Assembly (NCBI RefSeq): GCF_017526105.1
Contig: NZ_CP071839.1
Coordinates: forward strand, 6,029,001 to 6,093,000
Direction: 5' to 3'
From: Streptomyces cyanogenus
GTDB lineage: Bacteria; Actinomycetota; Actinomycetes; Streptomycetales; Streptomycetaceae
DNA length: 64,000 bases
Numbering within the stretch: position 1 is the first letter of the stretch; each line of letters starts with the position of its first letter. This document shows, piece after piece, positions 59,646-64,000 of the stretch. The position numbers and the translations under genes are program-made. The notes under the pieces were generated by a model. The model saw only the letters and a list, made by a program, of their open reading frames with translations, did no database searches and was not told where the DNA came from.

Positions 59646-62600
59646 TCAGCGGACGGTGACCTTGACGCCGGGGAGGCCGGGTGCGGTGGCGGGGCCGTCG
59701 GTGGTGTTGCAGCTGTCCAACTCCAGCCTCCGCAGTCGCGTCAGCGCGCGCAGGCCGTCGAGTTCGTCCGGCAGGAGACAGCGGGTCAGGCAGAGATTGG
59801 TGAGCTGGGGGCAGCCTGATACCAGGAGCCGGGTCAGGTCCCTGGCGTCGAAGTCGTAGAGCGACAGGCTGCGCAGACGTTTCACCATGGACAGGGGCGC
59901 GAGATCGGGCAAGCGGCTGCGACCGACGAGGTGCAGCTGCTCGACGCCCTCGAAGGGGGCCAGGAAGCCGAGCCTGGTCCCTGCAGTGACGCCGGACAAG
60001 GCCAGCGCGCTCAGGCCCGGCAGGCCCGGCAGGCCCTCGATGCCGTACGGACCGGCGAGCGGCAAGTGCAGGACGCGCAGTGCGGGCAGCTCTGCGAGGG
60101 CTTCCGGATTCCGAAGTGACACACCGCTGAGCAGCTGGAGGTGCCCGAGCCGGGGATGGGCCTTCAGCAGGGAGAGGTCTGCCGTGCCCCGCACCTTGCA
60201 CGCCAGTTCCTGAAGCGGCGGGAGTTCGGTGAGAGCGGACAGATCCGGGAGTTCGAACATGATCCTCAGCGCGGTCAGTGATCTCAGCCGTACCGCTGCC
60301 CGCAACTGCGCCGAGTGCGTCAGGACAACCAAGTGCTGTCCCAACGGAAGCCTGGCCATCACCCGATCGGCGTAAGGGTCCGCGTCGAAGTACCCCCACG
60401 CGTCGATGAGCGCGGCCACCACGTCCCGGCGCCCGTCTTCCGCGTACCCCTCCAGCAGCCCGAGCGCCTCCTCGCCGCCGATCAAGGCGACGGTCCGCAC
60501 CGTCTGCACCGCCGCCTTCGACGTCAGCTCGTCCAGCGACCCGGGCAGTTTCCGAAGCAGGCTGGAACCCACCGCCGCCAGCGCCGGCGGGTCCGTCTCC
60601 CGCCGCGGCGGCAGCAGCGCAGCCACCGCCTCCTCCAGCCGTGCGGCGAGACCGTCGGAGACCTCCGGCACCGTCTCCTGGCAGGCCGCCGCCAGCAGCC
60701 GCAGCTTCCTGCCGTACCGGGGTTCCTGCCGTGCCCGGTCCAGGATGCCGCCCAGCAGTTCCTCCCGCTGGGGCCGGTTCGCGTGGCCCGCTGCCATGAC
60801 GATGGTCTCGCGCCACAGGTCCAGGTGGGCCCGCTCGACCAGGTTGCCGATGCGGTCCTCCTCCGTCGCTTCCTCGGCGGCCAGGTACTCCTGGAACGTG
60901 CGGTGGACGAAGTCCAGGCGGCCCTCGGCGGGGGAGCGGAGGATCCCCGAGCGGTCCCGCAGCTGCTCCAGGACCTTGCCGCCGTCGTGCTCGTCCAGAT
61001 GCCGCATGCCCGCGAGCCGCTTGCCGACGTGCACGGCCGCCTGCTCCAGTGCGATCTCGCTGCGGTTGTTGTCGGACAGCCGCCACGCCAGATCCCGGAG
61101 CAGCACCAGCTTGTCGTTGAGGCTCAGCCGGCCGTCCATTGCGCTCGGCACGTTCCGGTCCGCGTCCCGTTCGTGGACCAGCGTGTGCAGGGCGTTGCGG
61201 TACAGCTCCATCCGGTCCCGCGGGAGCCGGCTGCCCCGGTTCAGGTGCATCGCGCACAGCATGGCCGCCAGCAACGGCGTACCCGCGAGGGACTGGAGGT
61301 GCGGGCGGTCCTTCAGGCTCGTCAGCAACGACTGCTCGTAGCGCGGGAGTTCCTCCACCGTGCACGGCAGGTCGTCGTCCAGCTCCCGTACCGCCTGGTG
61401 CCACTGCCGTACGAAGGCCACCAGGTCGGGCGGGGCCATACGGTCCAGGTGGAGCGCGGTGAACTCCTCGCGGCGCAGCCAGTCCGCGCTCGCCGCGGCC
61501 GGACGCGAGGTGACGACCACCCGGACCTCGCCGTACGCGGCCAGCAGCCTGCGCAGCCACTCCCGTACGCCCCGCCGCTCGCCGTCCAGCAGCTCGTCCA
61601 CGCCGTCGATCAGCAGCAGGGCCCTGCCGTCGGTGAGTTGGCGTTCCACCCAGGCCTTCGGCATGACCCCGGTGATCTGGCCGGCCACCGAGTCCAGCAT
61701 CGCCTCCGGCCTCGGCAGCTCCCGGCCGCTGTACTCGCGCAGCTTCACGAACACCGGAGTCAGACCGTTCCAGTCCGCCAGCTCCCCGGTGAACGCGCCG
61801 CGCGCCGCCGTCACCGCCAGCCAGCGCAGCAGTGTCGTCTTGCCCGAGCCCGCCTCGCCGCGCAGCAGCACCCGGGTGGCTCCGCCCAGGGCCGCCTCCA
61901 CCCGCATCCCGGCGCTCTCGCTCCCGGGCTCCTCCCAGTCGCTCATGTCCGGCCGCAGCATCGGCAGGGAGCGGGCCGGCCGCCGCCGGCTCCCGTCGTC
62001 ACCCGTCGCGCGCAGACTGACGTACGCCACCGACAGCCGTACCTGCGCCCCCGCCCGGTCGGACGTGCGCCGGAACAGCTCCACCTCGTCCAGGGTCGTG
62101 CTGACGAGTTCCAGGTAGCGGCGCCGGAAGTCGCCGTCCCGGTCCGTCCCCTCGGGGGCGAACAAGGACCGGTCGGGCAGCCGCTCCAGCACCCGCGCGA
62201 TCTCCGCGCCCAGGGACGTCGTACGGCCCAGCAGCTCGGTCAGCGCGCGTTCCTCGAAGACCGGCAGCCCCTGCACGATCCGCACGTAGTACTCGACGCA
62301 CTCCGCGAACAGCACCTCGAACAGCCGGGTCTCCGCCTCGCCGAGCCCCGCGGGCAGCGCGACCGCTCCCGTCACCCGGCGCACGATCTCCGCCGGATTC
62401 ACGTCCGCCGCCAGCACCGCCCCGTCCGACAGGTCCGCCGCCGCGAACGTGTCGCACACCCCGTCGATCACGGCCTGCCGGCTGCTCTCCTCCAGGCCGG
62501 GGAACTCCCGCTCCAGGAACGGCGCCAGCCGGTCGTACACCGCGTCCGCGATCTCCTCGAACTGCCGTTGCACGCCCCGCTGGAAGCGGAGCCCCGACAC

Positions 62601-62729
62601 CCGCAGCCGGATCAGCCCGGCCATGTCCATGCGGCGCTCCTGCTCCCGCCGCCTGCCCCCGAGCCACATCTGGGCCGCCGCCTTCGCCACGGTCGTCCCC
62701 AGCCGTAACGCAGCCGCCTCGGCAACCAT
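59646..62729 (-). CDS. NACHT NTPase with leucine-rich repeats (bacterial NLR-like)
   Basis: A 1027-residue STAND-type NTPase. Residues 1-270 form a mostly helical N-terminal domain ('FEEIADAVYDRLAPFLEREF', 'ADLSDGAVLAADVNPAEIVR') like those found before NACHT modules in actinobacteria. The NACHT core has Walker A 'RGEAGSGKTTLLRW' (about 291) and Walker B 'ALLLIDGVDELLDG' (about 371), 'RVVVTSRPAA' as sensor 1, and 'FVHRTFQEYLAAEEA', the His/Glu segment typical of the winged-helix end. A helical region follows, then about nine leucine-rich repeats (about 790-1015). Related bacterial NACHT proteins defend against phage; that role is inferred. ATG 62729 (GGAGG, 7 bases) is preferred over a TTG at 62777. 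Confidence 0.92.
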   Translation of the reverse strand: MVAEAAALRLGTTVAKAAAQMWLGGRRREQERRMDMAGLIRLRVSGLRFQRGVQRQFEEIADAVYDRLAPFLEREFPGLEESSRQAVIDGVCDTFAAADLSDGAVLAADVNPAEIVRRVTGAVALPAGLGEAETRLFEVLFAECVEYYVRIVQGLPVFEERALTELLGRTTSLGAEIARVLERLPDRSLFAPEGTDRDGDFRRRYLELVSTTLDEVELFRRTSDRAGAQVRLSVAYVSLRATGDDGSRRRPARSLPMLRPDMSDWEEPGSESAGMRVEAALGGATRVLLRGEAGSGKTTLLRWLAVTAARGAFTGELADWNGLTPVFVKLREYSGRELPRPEAMLDSVAGQITGVMPKAWVERQLTDGRALLLIDGVDELLDGERRGVREWLRRLLAAYGEVRVVVTSRPAAASADWLRREEFTALHLDRMAPPDLVAFVRQWHQAVRELDDDLPCTVEELPRYEQSLLTSLKDRPHLQSLAGTPLLAAMLCAMHLNRGSRLPRDRMELYRNALHTLVHERDADRNVPSAMDGRLSLNDKLVLLRDLAWRLSDNNRSEIALEQAAVHVGKRLAGMRHLDEHDGGKVLEQLRDRSGILRSPAEGRLDFVHRTFQEYLAAEEATEEDRIGNLVERAHLDLWRETIVMAAGHANRPQREELLGGILDRARQEPRYGRKLRLLAAACQETVPEVSDGLAARLEEAVAALLPPRRETDPPALAAVGSSLLRKLPGSLDELTSKAAVQTVRTVALIGGEEALGLLEGYAEDGRRDVVAALIDAWGYFDADPYADRVMARLPLGQHLVVLTHSAQLRAAVRLRSLTALRIMFELPDLSALTELPPLQELACKVRGTADLSLLKAHPRLGHLQLLSGVSLRNPEALAELPALRVLHLPLAGPYGIEGLPGLPGLSALALSGVTAGTRLGFLAPFEGVEQLHLVGRSRLPDLAPLSMVKRLRSLSLYDFDARDLTRLLVSGCPQLTNLCLTRCLLPDELDGLRALTRLRRLELDSCNTTDGPATAPGLPGVKVTVR

Positions 62730-62778
62730 CGCCACCCCCTCCAGTGCGTCGTCCAGTGTGGCACCGGGGTACGACAAA

Positions 62779-62805
62779 GGGGCCCTCTCCGCGGGAAAGG
62801 GCCCC
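62779..62805 (-). terminator. Weak terminator after cvnD
   Basis: GGGGCCC (62779-62785) pairs with GGGCCCC (62799-62805). On the minus strand the stem is followed by TTTGT. It lies 19 bases after the cvnD stop and just before the NACHT gene, so read-through is plausible. Confidence 0.5.
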
Positions 62806-62823
62806 TCGGAACGCGGGGACCGG

Positions 62824-63405
62824 CTAGCGCAGGCGCGCCATCAGGGCGTGCTCCACGAGCGTGATCAGTGCGCTCTTGGCGTCCGCGCGGTGGCGGGCGT
62901 CCGTCGTGATGATCGGGGTGTCCGGCCCGATCTGCAGCGCCTCGCGGACCTCGTCGGGCGAGTAGGGCTGCTGGCCGTCGAAGCCGTTGAGGGCGATGAC
63001 GAAGGGCAGGCCCGAGTTCTCGAAGTAGTCGACCGCGGGGAAGCAGTCGGCGAGACGGCGGGTGTCGACCAGGACGATCGCGCCGATCGCGCCGCGGACG
63101 AGGTCGTCCCACATGAACCAGAAGCGGTCCTGGCCCGGCGTACCGAACAGGTACAGGATCAGGTCCTGGTCCAGGGTGATACGGCCGAAGTCCATGGCGA
63201 CCGTCGTGGTCGTCTTGTCTCCGGTGTGGGTGAGGTCGTCGATGCCGGCCGAAGCGGACGTCATGACGGCCTCTGTGCGCAGCGGGTTGATCTCCGAGAC
63301 GGCGCCGACGAACGTGGTCTTGCCCACGCCGAAGCCGCCCGCCACCACGATCTTCGCGGAGGTGGTGGAGCGGGAAGGACCGCCGCTAGAGCTTGCGAAG
63401 TCCAC
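62824..63405 (-). CDS. cvnD: Conservon GTPase (CvnD)
   Basis: A 193-residue Ras-like small GTP-binding protein of the conservon type, working at the membrane with a sensor kinase-like CvnA, roadblock protein CvnB and CvnC. G1 is 'VVAGGFGVGKTTFVGAVSEI', the switch region 'LILYLFGTPGQDRFWFMWDD', and the later 'VIALNGFDG' replaces the canonical NKxD. GTG 63405 starts 20 bases inside the end of cvnC, so translation is coupled. Position next to acyl-CoA carboxylase matches my memory of cvn1 in S. coelicolor; which of the many conservons this is remains to be checked. Confidence 0.93.
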   Translation of the reverse strand: MDFASSSGGPSRSTTSAKIVVAGGFGVGKTTFVGAVSEINPLRTEAVMTSASAGIDDLTHTGDKTTTTVAMDFGRITLDQDLILYLFGTPGQDRFWFMWDDLVRGAIGAIVLVDTRRLADCFPAVDYFENSGLPFVIALNGFDGQQPYSPDEVREALQIGPDTPIITTDARHRADAKSALITLVEHALMARLR

Positions 63406-63961
63406 TGAGCACCCTTTCGAGCAGTGTCACGTCTGGCTGGCCGCCGGCGTTCTCGTCGCCGCCGGGCTGATGGATGGCGACCAGGCCCGCCTCCGCCAAG
63501 TCGGCGACGAGAATCCTGGCCACGCCGAGGGGGATCGTCAGCAGGGCCGAGACCTCGGCCACCGACTTGATCTCCCGGCACAGGTTGCAGATCCGCTGAT
63601 GCTCGGGCAGCTGGCCCTGCATCTGGTGCGGAGCGGCGGTGGTGTGCACCAGTGCCTCGATGGCGAGCTGGTAGCGCGGGCGGGTCCGGCCGCCGGTCAT
63701 GGCGTACGGCCGCACCAAGGGGTTGTTGGCCGCCGTGGCCGGGGCCGGCTCGGGGCGGCGCTGCGGCTGGACCGGCTGGATCCGCGGGGCCGGGGGCTGG
63801 TCGTACGGCGACGGACCGGGGCCCTGCGGGGCGTACGGCTGCCGGTGGCTGGGTGCGGAGGGGAAGTTGTACGGGTTCGCCGAACCGTCGCCCCGGCCCT
63901 GGCCCTGGGCAGGGCCGTACGACCAGTTGCCCGAAGACGAACCGCCTGGGGGTGTTGCCAC
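63386..63961 (-). CDS. cvnC: Conservon DUF742 protein (CvnC)
   Basis: A 191-residue protein. Residues 1-78 are Pro/Gly/Gln-rich and disordered. The DUF742 domain follows: 'PLVRPYAMTGGRTRPRYQLA', 'EALVHTT', 'LPEHQRICNLCREIKSVAEV', 'SALLTIPLGVARILVADLAE' and 'DVTLLERVLSGLRKL', a winged-helix-like fold. It is the C component of a cvnABCD operon. GTG 63961 has GGAGGAGG upstream. The remaining 39 bases to the window edge contain no stop for cvnB, so cvnB ends beyond the window. Confidence 0.93.
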   Translation of the reverse strand: MATPPGGSSSGNWSYGPAQGQGRGDGSANPYNFPSAPSHRQPYAPQGPGPSPYDQPPAPRIQPVQPQRRPEPAPATAANNPLVRPYAMTGGRTRPRYQLAIEALVHTTAAPHQMQGQLPEHQRICNLCREIKSVAEVSALLTIPLGVARILVADLAEAGLVAIHQPGGDENAGGQPDVTLLERVLSGLRKL

Positions 63962-64000
63962 TTTCTCCTCCTCCGACTGCGCCGGGCACCCATCCGTGTG

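Noticed and set aside
62729..62777. TTG 62777 as the NACHT start, adding 16 residues
   Set aside because: The TTG overlaps the cvnD terminator stem, while ATG 62729 has a GGAGG at ideal spacing.

Overview
The window is high-GC DNA with Streptomyces-type coding: third codon positions are nearly all G/C, GTG starts are common, several mRNAs look leaderless, and there are conservon genes and DUF397/XRE cassettes. From memory, gene content and order resemble the S. coelicolor core-chromosome stretch from gatB (about SCO5501) to the cvn1 conservon (about SCO5541/5542); this was not checked by alignment. No tRNA, rRNA, insertion sequence, prophage or CRISPR array was seen.

Layout. 1-10 kb: 3' end of gatB, a decayed minus-strand gene, small membrane proteins, a GNAT acetyltransferase, a 1012-residue LuxR-type ATPase regulator, a PQQ-type sugar dehydrogenase lipoprotein, an aldo/keto reductase and a 2-hydroxyacid dehydrogenase. 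10.5-19.5 kb: a membrane PAS-GGDEF-EAL protein (cdgC-like), then ilvBNC behind a leader-peptide attenuator, then serA. 19.5-25.9 kb: regulator/transporter pairs. One TetR/MFS pair diverges over a striking array of six 13-bp repeats. The other is a MocR regulator facing an MFS exporter. 25.9-32 kb: proline catabolism (PucR regulator, proline dehydrogenase, P5C dehydrogenase), an AAC(2')-like acetyltransferase, a small ORF behind a possible structured leader, and a secreted phosphatase. 32-43.5 kb: leuB, ilvE and cimA (second attenuator), interleaved with an NCS1 permease and a ureAB-ureC-agmatine deiminase-TetR-transporter cluster. 43.5-57.6 kb: secreted carbohydrate-active enzymes (GH30 and GH3 diverging over a palindromic operator, and PL8), an M15-like peptidase, YceI, small secreted Cys proteins and an XRE/DUF397/HATPase cassette. 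57.7-64 kb: acyl-CoA carboxylase accB-accE, a NACHT-LRR NTPase, and the cvnC-cvnD end of a conservon.

How the genes work together. The backbone is branched-chain amino acid synthesis: cimA makes citramalate for isoleucine, ilvBNC is the shared Ile/Val pathway, leuB is the Leu branch, and ilvE is the final transaminase. At least two of these transcripts (ilvB, cimA) carry short leader ORFs with Ile/Leu/Val codons followed by a terminator with a T-run. Proline oxidation, agmatine deimination plus urease, and acyl-CoA carboxylation complete the nitrogen/carbon theme.

Most worth a second look: (i) a urease-like ureAB-ureC pair with no accessory genes, next to an agmatine deiminase with no carbamoylputrescine amidase, suggesting a possible substituted-urea hydrolase; (ii) an NLR-like NACHT-LRR protein downstream of a conservon; (iii) the six 13-bp operator repeats; (iv) the two leaderless attenuators.
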